DNA of 31,640 bases, from NCBI GenBank assembly GCA_964438605.1, contig CAYTKT010000020.1, positions 1 through 31,640 on the forward strand. Direction: 5' to 3'. The notes below the pieces were generated by a model. The model searched no databases. It had not been told where the DNA came from and was given only the letters and a program-made list of their open reading frames with translations. The DNA comes from Alangreenwoodia sp964438605. GTDB taxonomy: Bacteria; Bacillota; Clostridia; Peptostreptococcales; Anaerovoracaceae. Of this stretch, positions 7,562-15,652 are shown one piece after another (position 1 is the first letter of the stretch; the number at the start of each line of letters is the position of its first letter). The position numbers and the translations under genes are program-made.

Positions 7562-8443
7562 TCAGATCAGGCCGGCCGCTTTCAGCTCTTTTTGGAGCAG
7601 AGCCATCGTAGAATCCTCCGGCTCGCACAGAGGCAGACGGAAGTTCATTTTCGACTTGCCCATAATGTCAAGCGCGCCTTTGACAGGGATCGGATTGACC
7701 TCCGCGAAAAGGGCGTCAATCAGCGGTTTCATATCGAGCTGGAGCTTGATAGAGCCTGAGATGTCGCCGTCAAAGAATTTCTGAACCATGTCATGAGTCG
7801 CTTTTGGAGCGACATTTGAAAGAACTGAAATAACGCCGTCGCCGCCGAGAGCCAGCAGCGGAGTAACCATATCGTCATTTCCGGAATACATGGCGAAATC
7901 GTCAGGAATCAGCCGCGCAATTTCGGCACACTGGGAAATATTTCCGCTCGCTTCCTTGATGGCAACGATATTCGGATGCTTTGAAAGCTCAAGAACCGTT
8001 TTAGGTTGAATATTTACGCCGGTTCTGCCCGGAACGGAGTAGAGGATCATCGGGATATTCACGCTGTCGGCGATAGCAGTGTAATGGCGAACGAGCCCTT
8101 TCTGAGTTGCTTTATTGTAGTAAGGCGTAACCTGAAGGAGAGCGTCAGCGCCGATTCTCTCGACTTCTTTTGAAAGACGAATGCCGTGAGCCGTGTCATT
8201 GCTCCCGGCGCCCGCGATGACAGGAATTCGGCCAGCCACCTTCTGAACGCAGTATTCTACTGTTTCGATCTGTTCCTGGTCTGTCATGGTAGAGGCTTCG
8301 CCTGTCGTGCCGCAGGAGATGATGGCGTCAGTACCTTCCGCGATCTGCCATTCGATGAGTTCTCCGTAGTTGTCGAAATCTATCGATCCGTCTTCTTTAA
8401 ATGGTGTGACAATAGCAACACCGGCTCCTCTGAAAATAGCCAT
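7562..8443 (-). CDS. dapA: 4-hydroxy-tetrahydrodipicolinate synthase
   Basis: The 293-residue TIM-barrel protein has the pyruvate-binding loop SCGTTGE (about 43-49), the Tyr of ILYSVPGRTG (about 134), and the Schiff-base Lys163 in VAIKEASG. It condenses pyruvate with aspartate semialdehyde, the first committed step to diaminopimelate. GAAGGAGG precedes the ATG. It lies 287 bp after asd and 454 bp before dapB, all on the minus strand, so one transcript is plausible but the long spacers leave room for internal promoters or processing sites. Confidence 0.95.
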   Translation of the reverse strand: MAIFRGAGVAIVTPFKEDGSIDFDNYGELIEWQIAEGTDAIISCGTTGEASTMTDQEQIETVEYCVQKVAGRIPVIAGAGSNDTAHGIRLSKEVERIGADALLQVTPYYNKATQKGLVRHYTAIADSVNIPMILYSVPGRTGVNIQPKTVLELSKHPNIVAIKEASGNISQCAEIARLIPDDFAMYSGNDDMVTPLLALGGDGVISVLSNVAPKATHDMVQKFFDGDISGSIKLQLDMKPLIDALFAEVNPIPVKGALDIMGKSKMNFRLPLCEPEDSTMALLQKELKAAGLI

Positions 8444-8730
8444 AATTCATCCTCCTTCGCTATTATTCTGTTACTGCGGTTGTTTAAAAGGGCTGCTTCG
8501 GAATAGTCTTCAAACGGGCCCCTGTGCAGGGTTTCCTGAAAACCGGCGTGAAAAACGGCGTTTTCAGTACGTGTCTGACAAATCAGCCAGTCTCTCTGAT
8601 TTTGCCGGCCGAGGCAGGAAACCACGGGTATGGACCTGATTAACCGGAGGCATTTTGTAACAGCTCCGATTGATCCGTTGTTGGTTGATTGCTGCTTTTC
8701 GGATAAATTGTCAGATAATGATTTATTTAA

Positions 8731-9732
8731 TTATTTGCCGAGCTTGTCAAGCAAAAGTTCAGCGATCTGGACTGCGTTCGTTGCGGCGCCCTTGCGGATA
8801 TTGTCGGCAACGACCCAGATATTGATGCCGTTGTCCACACTGAAATCGCGTCTAACTCTGCCGACGTAAACTTCGTCCTTGCCTGCGTAATCACGGGCAA
8901 GCGGATAAACATTGTTTTCGATGTCGTCTACCAGATTGCAGCCCGGTGCATTTGCAATAATCTCTTTGACTTCGTCAAGATCAAACGGTTTTTCAAATTC
9001 CAGATTGATGCTTTCGCTGTGACATGAAAAAACAGGCACACGGACGGTAGTCGCTGTAACGCGGATGGAATCGTCGCCGAGAATCTTGCGGGTTTCATTG
9101 ATCATTTTCATTTCTTCTTTTGTATAGCCGTTTTCCGTGAAGACGTCGATATGAGGCAGGCAGTTGCCGGCAATCGGATGAGGATAAGCCGTCATGATGT
9201 CGTTGCCTTTGAGACCTTCTTCGAGATCTTTGATTCCCTTGATACCGGAGCCGGAAACAGCCTGGTATGTAGAGTAAACGACCCTGCGGATGCCGTATTT
9301 ATCGTGCAGCGGTTTCATCGGAACCATCGCCTGGATCGTGGAGCAGTTAGGGTTTGCGATGATGCCTTTGTTCCACTCGATGTCGTAAGGATTTACTTCC
9401 GGAACGACGAGAGGAACTTCGGGATCCATTCTCCACGCGCTGCTGTTGTCGACGACGATACAACCGTGGGCCGCGGCAATTGGAGCGAATTTTTCGCTGG
9501 TGGAGCCGCCTGCGGAGAACAATGCGATGTCGATGGGTTTATCGAAGGAATGTTCTGTGAGTTCTTCCAAAACGTAATCCTGCCCCTTGAATTTTACTGT
9601 TTTCCCTGCAGATCTGTAAGAAGACATGACGTACAGATTTTCAATCGGAAAATCTCTTTCTTCAAGTACCTGCAAGAAGGTGCGCCCTACCAGGCCGCTG
9701 GCGCCTACCACTGCAACGTTAGGTTTTTTCAT
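8731..9732 (-). CDS. asd: Aspartate-semialdehyde dehydrogenase
   Basis: The protein of 333 residues opens with the NADP site VVGASGLVG (residues 8-16). It has VVDNSSAWRM and the catalytic Cys130 in NPNCST, then the QAVSGSG segment. It turns aspartyl phosphate into aspartate semialdehyde, the substrate of the DapA enzyme encoded next. The ATG at 9732 follows TTTGGAGG. The length matches Firmicute Asd. It is the first gene of the asd-dapA-dapB-dapH group, with a promoter-like sequence about 80 bp upstream. No lysine riboswitch or T-box core was recognised in its leader. Confidence 0.95.
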   Translation of the reverse strand: MKKPNVAVVGASGLVGRTFLQVLEERDFPIENLYVMSSYRSAGKTVKFKGQDYVLEELTEHSFDKPIDIALFSAGGSTSEKFAPIAAAHGCIVVDNSSAWRMDPEVPLVVPEVNPYDIEWNKGIIANPNCSTIQAMVPMKPLHDKYGIRRVVYSTYQAVSGSGIKGIKDLEEGLKGNDIMTAYPHPIAGNCLPHIDVFTENGYTKEEMKMINETRKILGDDSIRVTATTVRVPVFSCHSESINLEFEKPFDLDEVKEIIANAPGCNLVDDIENNVYPLARDYAGKDEVYVGRVRRDFSVDNGINIWVVADNIRKGAATNAVQIAELLLDKLGK

Positions 9733-9810
9733 CGATAAAATCCTCCAAATTTATTATAATTTTTTGTTTCCCTGATGTCAGCGCTGATTTCAGCGTACAG
9801 TTATCGTATT

Positions 9811-9839
9811 ATTATATACTATTTTTCATATTTTGTTTA
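9811..9839 (-). promoter_or_regulatory. Likely asd/dap promoter
   Basis: On the minus strand TAAACA (9839-9834) and a perfect TATAAT (9816-9811) are spaced by 17 bp. A short leader follows, with the small stem CGCTGA/TCAGCG at 9782-9795, before the asd ribosome site. Confidence 0.5.
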
Positions 9840-10093
9840 TGATATTTAAAAAAATTGCAGACAGAAAGTGAAAAAAACACAATCTTGAATGGAAAAAGGA
9901 CAACTATTGAGGCAGAGTATTTCAAGAGAAGCCAAAAGAGAGCTTATTATAAGTCGACAGCGCTCCCTGAAATTTGTATATTAGATAATGATGCGACATC
10001 AATTTTTGATAAAATAAAAAAGTTGTCGCATCGAACAAGTATTTCTTATAGTTTCCGATATCGGCAATAAAAACAGGTTTACGATCTACGGTA
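9840..10093. other. A/T-rich spacer with a 9-bp inverted repeat
   Basis: Together with the asd leader, the gap from 9733 to the IS relic is about 360 bp. GATGCGACA (9990-9998) and TGTCGCATC (10024-10032) form perfect arms around 25 A/T-rich bases. A plus-strand frame of 71 codons (9855-10070) crosses it, but has no ribosome site and no family resemblance. Confidence 0.5.
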
Positions 10094-10519
10094 CCAGATA
10101 GTGTCTACACGAGTTACGCTAAAATGGAAACTCAAATAGCAACGCAACGGATTTGAACAGCGGCAATCAATGCATCAGTAGTTTTGGCATAACGGGCAGC
10201 AATCCCTCGTCAACGCTTCAGGGGAAGGAAACAATGTTCTACGAGATGGCGCAGCCTGCACAAATATTCTTCATACTCGCGCAGTTCCTTACAGTTTTAC
10301 TTCGAGGGGATCACCGTTTCCATGCCATATGAGAGCGTATAAGCGACGATTTCCTCCGTATCATAACCACGTTCAGCCAGTAATTCTTGTGGTGAAATTC
10401 CTTCTATCAAGTGGACGGTTTCTTTACAATCCGTTCGGGTACCTTTTGTAACAAGGATTCGAACTGGCATACCATGCGCATATAGCAAAATTATCGCATC
10501 TTATTCAGACACTATCTGG
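10094..10519. mobile_element. Internally deleted IS5-like element (426 bp)
   Basis: Perfect 13-bp inverted ends, CCAGATAGTGTCT at 10094-10106 and its complement at 10507-10519, enclose the C-terminal third of a transposase. The transposase sequence begins about 30 bp inside the right end, so the N-terminal two thirds of a normal IS5-type element of about 0.8 kb have been lost. The flanking bases show no clear target duplication. Confidence 0.75.
10114..10488 (-). pseudogene. IS5-family transposase, C-terminal remnant with stops
   Basis: The minus frame reads MPVRILVTKGTRTDCKETV, then LLAERGYDTEEIV and ETVIPSK, the usual DDE-domain C-terminus of IS5/IS427-type transposases. In-frame stops lie at 10297-10299, at 10210-10212 (after PLKR, before RGIAARYAK) and at 10132-10134 (after RCVAI). 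The last two stand where Trp is normal, so they look like TGG to TGA changes. The conserved C-terminal motif REYEEYLCRLRHLVE can be followed across the stops. The N-terminal catalytic Asp residues are missing. It is not functional. Confidence 0.8.
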
Positions 10520-10602
10520 ATTCCAAAAAAATATTTTACAGAGTTACGATATGACACTTCGGTTGCCCCAAGACGGCCGGCTGCAAGCTCGTCGCATTTT
10601 CT

Positions 10603-11400
10603 TCATATTCCGAGACCGTCAAGCCACTCTAAAACATCTGTCCTCGCTTCTTCCTGTTCGTTTTGCGCTGTGGTGCCCCGAATCGCAAGACCGTTCAAAA
10701 CCGTTGCGCCAGAACAGGTTTTTTCAATGCTGCTTTTCGTTCCCGCAAGGCCGCTGCCCTCGTGAGTGCAGAATGGGATAATTGTTTTTCCGGAGAAGTC
10801 GTAACTCTCAAGGAAGGTATAGACCGCCATCGGCAGATCTCCCCACCAGATCGGATACCCTACGAAAACCGTATCGTATCCGTCCAGATTTTCAGGCGGA
10901 TCGACGATCTCTGGGCGGGCGTTATCGTTCTGCTCCTGTTTTGCCACGTCCGTACATTCGTCGTAGGCATCCGGGTAGGGATTCACAGGCTCGATCTCAA
11001 ACAAGTCCGCGCCGGTTTCTTCCGCGATCATATCTGCGATGATGTGCGTATTGCCTTTCTCAATCATCCCGACATTGTGATTTTCGCCTGTACGGGAGAA
11101 GTAAGCAATCAGAATATTGCTGCCGGAGTCGGTGTCGTCAGGGCCTTCTTTTGCGGTGCCGTCTCCGGCGGCATGGAGTTCCCCGGCTGAGGCAGACGGC
11201 GTGCTCTCAGCTCCCTGCATCTGTGAATTATCTCCATCAGATGCAGGTTCCTGTGTGGACTCGGATTGTGCAGATTCGGAAGGAGCAGCAGTCCCGTTAT
11301 CTCCATCGGTATTTCCTCCCGCGCAGGCCGCAAGAGAGAAAATCATGATAAGCGACAGAAAAAGAAGGAAAATCCGCTTTGAATTCCGTGGTTCTTTCAC
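10603..11400 (-). CDS. Flavodoxin-domain lipoprotein
   Basis: The 265-residue protein begins at a GTG (11400) placed 8 nt after AAGGAGG. It has a lipoprotein signal with the lipobox LAAC (Cys26), then a Ser/Glu/Asp-rich linker (about 27-92), and from about 95 a flavodoxin domain. The FMN phosphate loop reads AYFSRTGEN; further segments are VFVGYPIWWGDLP and PFCTHEGSGL. Such flavodoxins bind FMN and carry electrons, here on the outer face of the membrane. It is the last gene of a minus-strand series with an SDR and a carboxymuconolactone-decarboxylase-like gene, 77 bp after the SDR. The partner reductase is unknown. Confidence 0.9.
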   Translation of the reverse strand: MKEPRNSKRIFLLFLSLIMIFSLAACAGGNTDGDNGTAAPSESAQSESTQEPASDGDNSQMQGAESTPSASAGELHAAGDGTAKEGPDDTDSGSNILIAYFSRTGENHNVGMIEKGNTHIIADMIAEETGADLFEIEPVNPYPDAYDECTDVAKQEQNDNARPEIVDPPENLDGYDTVFVGYPIWWGDLPMAVYTFLESYDFSGKTIIPFCTHEGSGLAGTKSSIEKTCSGATVLNGLAIRGTTAQNEQEEARTDVLEWLDGLGI

Positions 11401-11477
11401 TTTGTACGCCTCCTTACAAACATTCTTTCAGAAGTTCAAAAATAGAGAATCAGATTTTTCGCTATGATGCCTTCCCG

Positions 11478-12305
11478 TTATTCATGAATATCCGTCGAGG
11501 CCGCCAGTTCCGTCTGGGTTTCATAGTCCGCGACGCGCTCTTTGAGCCGCTGGATGGTTGCGGCAAGCGCCTGAGAGCCAAGCACCATGCGCAGCGGGGC
11601 CGGATTTTGATTCACGCTCTCGATGATCCTCGCCGCCATCTTGGATGGGTCGCCGGGGGCCAGGCCCTTGCTGGCGTCCAGCATATTAAGAAAGCTGTGG
11701 CAGCTCTCGTATTCCGGCATCAGGTTTGCCACCTTCGCACTGCCGTAGCGGAACTCCGTTCTCGCGCCGCCCGGCTCCACGATGGTCACGCCAATGTTAA
11801 ACTGGGCCACTTCCTGCGCTACGGACTCACAGAACCCTTCTATTCCAAATTTCGTTGCGTGGTACAGAGAGTTGGCCGCAAAGGCCACCTGCCCGCCGTA
11901 ACTGGAAATCTGAATGATACGCCCGCCGCCCTGCTTGCGCATATAGGGGATGGCGGATTTGATCAGCTGGATGGAGCCGGTCAGGTTGGTGGCGATGATA
12001 TGGTCGATCTGCTCATCGGTCAGTTCCTCCGCGCAGCCGAACAGACCATAGCCAGCATTAGAGATTACCACATCTACTCTGCCGTGATCCTTAAAGGCAT
12101 CCGTCACCGTTTTTTGCACGGCGGGGACGTCCGTCACATCGAGGATCCGGCAGTCAAAGTTTGCCGGGTACTCGTCAATCAGCTTTTGTACCTTTTCTTT
12201 GTTCCGAACCGTGCCGATGACGGTTTCTCCATTTTCCAAAAGCTGTTTTGTCATTTCATAGCCGAAGCCGCTTGATACTCCGGTGATAAGCCATACTTTA
12301 CTCAT
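11478..12305 (-). CDS. Short-chain dehydrogenase/reductase
   Basis: The 275-residue protein is a classical SDR: NAD(P) loop TGVSSGFG (8-15), NAG segment (about 84-86), Ser in IIQISSYGG, and the catalytic YHATK with Tyr148 and Lys152. The PGGARTEF stretch follows. It should oxidise or reduce a small alcohol or ketone in the cytoplasm; the substrate is not evident. An AGGAGG site lies ahead of the ATG, 24 bp after the upstream carboxymuconolactone-decarboxylase-like gene, so they are co-transcribed. Nothing is broken. Confidence 0.92.
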   Translation of the reverse strand: MSKVWLITGVSSGFGYEMTKQLLENGETVIGTVRNKEKVQKLIDEYPANFDCRILDVTDVPAVQKTVTDAFKDHGRVDVVISNAGYGLFGCAEELTDEQIDHIIATNLTGSIQLIKSAIPYMRKQGGGRIIQISSYGGQVAFAANSLYHATKFGIEGFCESVAQEVAQFNIGVTIVEPGGARTEFRYGSAKVANLMPEYESCHSFLNMLDASKGLAPGDPSKMAARIIESVNQNPAPLRMVLGSQALAATIQRLKERVADYETQTELAASTDIHE

Positions 12306-12329
12306 ATTGATCTCCTCCTGTGTATTGAT

Positions 12330-13082
12330 TTATTGTTTCGCGGCATCATTTACACACCGCAGAGCGTTCAGACTTCTCGGATAGCCGATATAAGGCAGGC
12401 ACTGGGAAATGATCTTGATCAGAAATGCCTTATCATTCCCGATTCTCATATTGGCCGCCGCATGGGAGGTAAGCTGAGGCTCACAACCACCTTGCGCGGC
12501 AAGAAAACAGAAAGTAATCATCTCCCGCTGTTTGAAGTCAAGACCCGTGCGGGTGTAATAATCCCCGAAGCAGTTATCGGCAAGCCAAGTGTTGATATGG
12601 CGGCTCTCTTCGGGACCGGAACGCCAGAAATCGCGCATTCCCTCACCAAAGATTTCCACCTGCGCCTGTGTTCCGGCCTCACGCCGGTTTTCTGCCGTCG
12701 TCGTCGCCTGTCCGGGGAGAGGCAGGGAAACGCCTCTTTCCTCCAGAATCTCATTGGTGATTTTCAGAAACGGGAACACGCGCCCGATTCCGAGATACGC
12801 CACCGCCTGATAGACGATTTCTTTTGCCTCCACCGGCGTCACGCCGAAATTCAGTGCGGCGGGGAGCATGGCGCGAAATTCGTCAGCACCCTGGCATCCC
12901 AGCAGTGCGGCGAGGATCGCCATAAAGCGGGTCCTGCCGTCAAGATCGTCGTGGTTTACCACTTCGTCAAACGCGAAGTTGTCAAACCGCTCGGTGAACT
13001 CCGGGTCAGTGCGCAAAAAGTCCGACTTGTATCCGGGAAACATCTTTTCGTGATACGCTTTTGCAAAATCCGTGATACTCAT
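12330..13082 (-). CDS. Two-domain carboxymuconolactone decarboxylase/AhpD-like protein
   Basis: The 250-residue protein contains two copies of the CMD fold, at about 40-125 (RTRFMAILAALLGCQGADEFRAML) and 165-245 (FKQREMITFCFLAAQGGCEPQLTSH). The second keeps the conserved His but not the CxxC of AhpD, so peroxidase activity is doubtful. Fused CMD proteins of this kind often sit next to SDRs and LysR regulators in Firmicutes and are annotated only by family. AAGGAGGTGG precedes the ATG. It starts the intact part of the minus-strand operon, behind the wreck of an aldo/keto reductase. Confidence 0.88.
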   Translation of the reverse strand: MSITDFAKAYHEKMFPGYKSDFLRTDPEFTERFDNFAFDEVVNHDDLDGRTRFMAILAALLGCQGADEFRAMLPAALNFGVTPVEAKEIVYQAVAYLGIGRVFPFLKITNEILEERGVSLPLPGQATTTAENRREAGTQAQVEIFGEGMRDFWRSGPEESRHINTWLADNCFGDYYTRTGLDFKQREMITFCFLAAQGGCEPQLTSHAAANMRIGNDKAFLIKIISQCLPYIGYPRSLNALRCVNDAAKQ

Positions 13083-13124
13083 GTCAATCCACCTCCTTCT
13101 TTGATGAACCTTTATTTCTCTCGC

Positions 13125-13386
13125 TTAACGATCAAACTCCACGGAAACATCCTCAAGGAGTTTGCAGATTGGAAGATACTGCGGGCAGACGCGTTCGCAC
13201 CTTCCGATTTTAAGCATTCCCTTGCCCGTCTTCCCTCGTCCGCGTGGATATGATTGTAATAATAATCCGTGTTCCAGTTGCGAAAGATTCTTTTACAGGC
13301 AGCCGCATACAGCCAAAGCCGAAATTCTTCTTGACGTTCGGGGAAAATCTGTGCCTATCCGCTTCTCCCTTTAAAAAATCCTCCAT
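13125..13386 (-). pseudogene. Ferredoxin-type aldo/keto reductase, middle deleted
   Basis: The start reads MEDFLKGEADRHRFSPNV followed by KKNFGFGCMRLPVK, which is the usual N-terminus of clostridial aldo/keto reductases with a C-terminal iron-sulfur domain. The 3' end, reached through two frame changes, reads NWNTDYYYNHIHA and then GRCERVCPQYLPICKLLEDV, the typical last part with the CxxxC-P motif, before a TAA at 13125. A normal protein has about 370-400 residues; here only about 85 codons remain, so some 300 residues between the ends are gone. The 5' promoter-like sequence and the order in front of the CMD gene suggest it was the first gene of this operon. Confidence 0.75.
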
Positions 13387-13409
13387 GACTTCCGCTCACT
13401 ATATTTTAT

Positions 13410-13438
13410 ATTGTACAAATCAAAGCGGAAAAGAACAA
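13410..13438 (-). promoter_or_regulatory. Promoter of the CMD-SDR-flavodoxin operon
   Basis: On the minus strand TTGTTC (13438-13433) and TACAAT (13415-13410) are spaced by 17 bp, 24 bp ahead of the aldo/keto reductase remnant. It would drive the genes to 10603. The stretch from 13387 to 13528 downstream of the lysR gene shows no other feature. Confidence 0.45.
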
Positions 13439-13528
13439 TCGGCATTTCGGGGATGATCCATAAGCATTTGCTTATATGAATTAAGGAGCACATATCGCAT
13501 GTACCCCTTGATTCAATCCATATCCCAC

Positions 13529-14407
13529 TTAAAACTGCGCTTTCAGAATCTCTGCAAATTTCTCTGTATAATATCCGCCGTTGTCCGCTTTCCAGAACGC
13601 GCAGTAGCTGCGCCGTATCGGTTTTCCGTTCCGGCAGAGAGGGAGGCTGGCAATAGTATCGGCAAACTGCGAAGGAGGCGCACCACCTTCGAGGGGCAAA
13701 TACCCCTTGCCGCTGACCACCATGAGCCGCGCTTCATCCAGAGTTTCAGCGAATAAAAATTCTCCCTCAATTCCATAAATCTCATGGTAATAGGACTGCT
13801 CGTTTTCCCGCTGTTCCTTTGACGCGACCAAAATGCACGGCGTATGCCGCAGGTCGTCAACATCGATGCAGTTTGAGTTCGTAATCGGGTTTCTTGCAGA
13901 GATTTCAATATGACAGCCGATGACCGTCAAAAAGAAGTTCACATACTCATCGGAAAAAGCCCTGCGCTGGTCGCTTAAGACCAGATCTATCTGCTCTGTG
14001 CGAAGCCATTCGTATAAATCCTCGTGGTTCCCGCTCTGAACATTCACGGGGATATTGGGATATTTTGCGGCAAATTCCATCACGGCGCTCTGAAACTCCG
14101 CGCCTCCATAGCCCCTGAGAAAGCCAATTCGCAGGGTAAAATCATTGCCGGCGGCGATCTGTTTCGTTTCTTTGCACAGACGGTCAAAGTCCGCCATAAG
14201 CAACAGGCTTTTCTCATAAAAGTGTTTCCCCGCGGGTGTCAGGGAAAAACGACGGTTTTCACGCTTAAGGAGCAAGACGCCAAGCTCGTGTTCCAACGCC
14301 TGTACCTGCTGAGAGATTGCGGACTGCGATATATAACATTCCTCTGCCGCCCTGCTGAAACTGCCAAGACGGACAACGGCTTGAAAATACCGGATTTGTT
14401 TTAACAT
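13529..14407 (-). CDS. LysR-family transcriptional regulator
   Basis: The protein has an N-terminal winged helix (about 1-60: MLKQIRYFQAVVRLGSFSRAAEE, then ISQSAISQQVQALEHELG) and a periplasmic-binding-like effector domain (about 90-292). I chose the ATG at 14407 over the GTG two codons earlier because AGAGG is then 8 nt away; this gives 292 residues. It lies upstream of, and on the same strand as, the aldo/keto reductase remnant and the CMD-SDR-flavodoxin genes, which it probably controls. The effector is unknown. The gene appears whole. Confidence 0.92.
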   Translation of the reverse strand: MLKQIRYFQAVVRLGSFSRAAEECYISQSAISQQVQALEHELGVLLLKRENRRFSLTPAGKHFYEKSLLLMADFDRLCKETKQIAAGNDFTLRIGFLRGYGGAEFQSAVMEFAAKYPNIPVNVQSGNHEDLYEWLRTEQIDLVLSDQRRAFSDEYVNFFLTVIGCHIEISARNPITNSNCIDVDDLRHTPCILVASKEQRENEQSYYHEIYGIEGEFLFAETLDEARLMVVSGKGYLPLEGGAPPSQFADTIASLPLCRNGKPIRRSYCAFWKADNGGYYTEKFAEILKAQF

Positions 14408-14593
14408 GGACACTACCTCTTATTTGCTAATATGATGCGTTCAAAATGGCTTTTCACAGTTAAGGAAAAAACAACCTATATATTTTTTGTAGGCTCCTAT
14501 GCAGTCAAAAGCGGAAAACTGGCGATATGCAGGTATCATACTGCTTGAATCCGTTTTAAATAATCTGCCGGAGAGACGGACGACAATCTCACG

Positions 14594-15493
14594 CTATTGA
14601 TCTGCATGATGGTTATTTTGAATCGCATGGATAAATGCCGTCATTTGTTCAGACGGTTTTTTCGCATAAATAATTCCATAAGGAATTGCATAGTCCCATT
14701 CCATAGGCAGTGTCACCAGAGAAGGGTGAATATCCGCCCATATATCCAAAGTCTCCATCAGACAATTCATCCGCTCACATTCATTGAATGCCGAAGTGTC
14801 ATAGAAGTCAGAAGTATCCGCAACTCTGATTTGCGGATGGTTTTCTGCAATATCATCGCGCATTTGATTCAGGACCGGGGTATCGCTGCTCTTTATGATC
14901 ATGAGAGTTTCTCCATTCAGATCGGGCCAGGTGAGACTTTTTTTCTTTGCCAGACGGTGTTTCCTCGGTACAGCGATACGGCATGGCAGATGATCGAGCA
15001 GAAGGATGCTGTGCCGTTTCCGCCATTCGTCAGAATCACACGGCGAGACAAAACAGTCGATCTGGTTCCCAAGTGCGGAGAGAACGGCACCCAGTCCGGC
15101 GGGATCGTCATCGAACGGAACGATACGGATTTGAAAAGGCAATGTTTCATCATCAATATCATCCCATAACTCGATCAACCGTTTACAGGGCCGCAGGATA
15201 GAGGTGCCAATCCGAATGACGTCCTTCTCCAAGGCGGCAAGCTGCCTGGCTCTTTTGACCGCCTCGTCCGCAAATTCAATCATTTGCTTTGCGTCTTTGT
15301 AGATGGATTTCCCGGCGGCCGTCAGGTTTGTTCCATGATTGGTACGCTCTAAGAGTTTTGCTCCAATCATTCGTTCCAGCTTGTTCATTTGATTCATAAC
15401 GGAAGCCGGAGTGGTGTATAACGCCTGTGCCGCTTTCAAAAAACTGCCCTGATCGGCAACCGTGATAAATGTGATCAGTTCATGACAATACAT
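14594..15493 (-). CDS. LysR-family transcriptional regulator, divergent from SDR-like gene
   Basis: The winged helix is at about 1-60 (MYCHELITFITVADQGSFLKA, then SVMNQMNKLERMIGAKLLER) and the effector domain runs to residue 299. The frame is open upstream to 15529, but the -10 box of a good promoter lies there, and GCGAGGAAG precedes the ATG at 15493, so this is the start. It is transcribed away from the plus-strand SDR-flavoprotein-aldo/keto reductase genes across a 159-bp region, the usual LysR arrangement, and likely regulates them. It is only distantly like the LysR at 13529. Confidence 0.92.
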   Translation of the reverse strand: MYCHELITFITVADQGSFLKAAQALYTTPASVMNQMNKLERMIGAKLLERTNHGTNLTAAGKSIYKDAKQMIEFADEAVKRARQLAALEKDVIRIGTSILRPCKRLIELWDDIDDETLPFQIRIVPFDDDPAGLGAVLSALGNQIDCFVSPCDSDEWRKRHSILLLDHLPCRIAVPRKHRLAKKKSLTWPDLNGETLMIIKSSDTPVLNQMRDDIAENHPQIRVADTSDFYDTSAFNECERMNCLMETLDIWADIHPSLVTLPMEWDYAIPYGIIYAKKPSEQMTAFIHAIQNNHHADQ

Positions 15494-15527
15494 AATAGCT
15501 TCCTCGCTTTTAGTTTTTCTAAAAGCC

Positions 15528-15557
15528 ATTATAACTTCTTCGTGGCTTCCAAGTCAA
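15528..15557 (-). promoter_or_regulatory. Promoter of the second lysR gene
   Basis: On the minus strand TTGACT (15557-15552) and a perfect TATAAT (15533-15528) are spaced by 18 bp, about 35 bp before the ATG at 15493. A plus-strand TAGAAT at 15570-15575 may serve the divergent gene, but its -35 box is poor. Confidence 0.65.
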
Positions 15558-15652
15558 CGGATCATTCATTAGAATACAGGTATGCCGATGTTAAAAGGAA
15601 TCTGTTCTTAAAAAGCAAAGAAGAAATTATTTTTCAAGAGGAGGAATCTGAC

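Noticed and set aside
8444..8730. Regulatory RNA between asd and dapA
   Set aside because: Some short stems can be drawn, but none has a terminator tail or a known core, and the overlapping short frame shows no coding character.
9855..10070. 71-codon plus-strand frame
   Set aside because: No ribosome site; it crosses an inverted repeat and ends in sequence unlike a protein.
9733..10093. Lysine riboswitch or T-box ahead of asd
   Set aside because: No recognisable lysine-box core or T-box sequence (such as the GGTGG-type element) is present.
11379..12275. 298-codon plus-strand frame
   Set aside because: It is antisense to the SDR gene, which has all family motifs and a ribosome site; the plus frame has neither.
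12333..13253. 306-codon plus-strand frame
   Set aside because: Antisense to the intact CMD-like gene and to the aldo/keto reductase remnant; no family resemblance.
13162..13374. Plus-strand frame with PCSSC cysteines, looking like an iron-sulfur protein
   Set aside because: It is the complement of the aldo/keto reductase remnant, whose N- and C-terminal motifs are readable on the minus strand.
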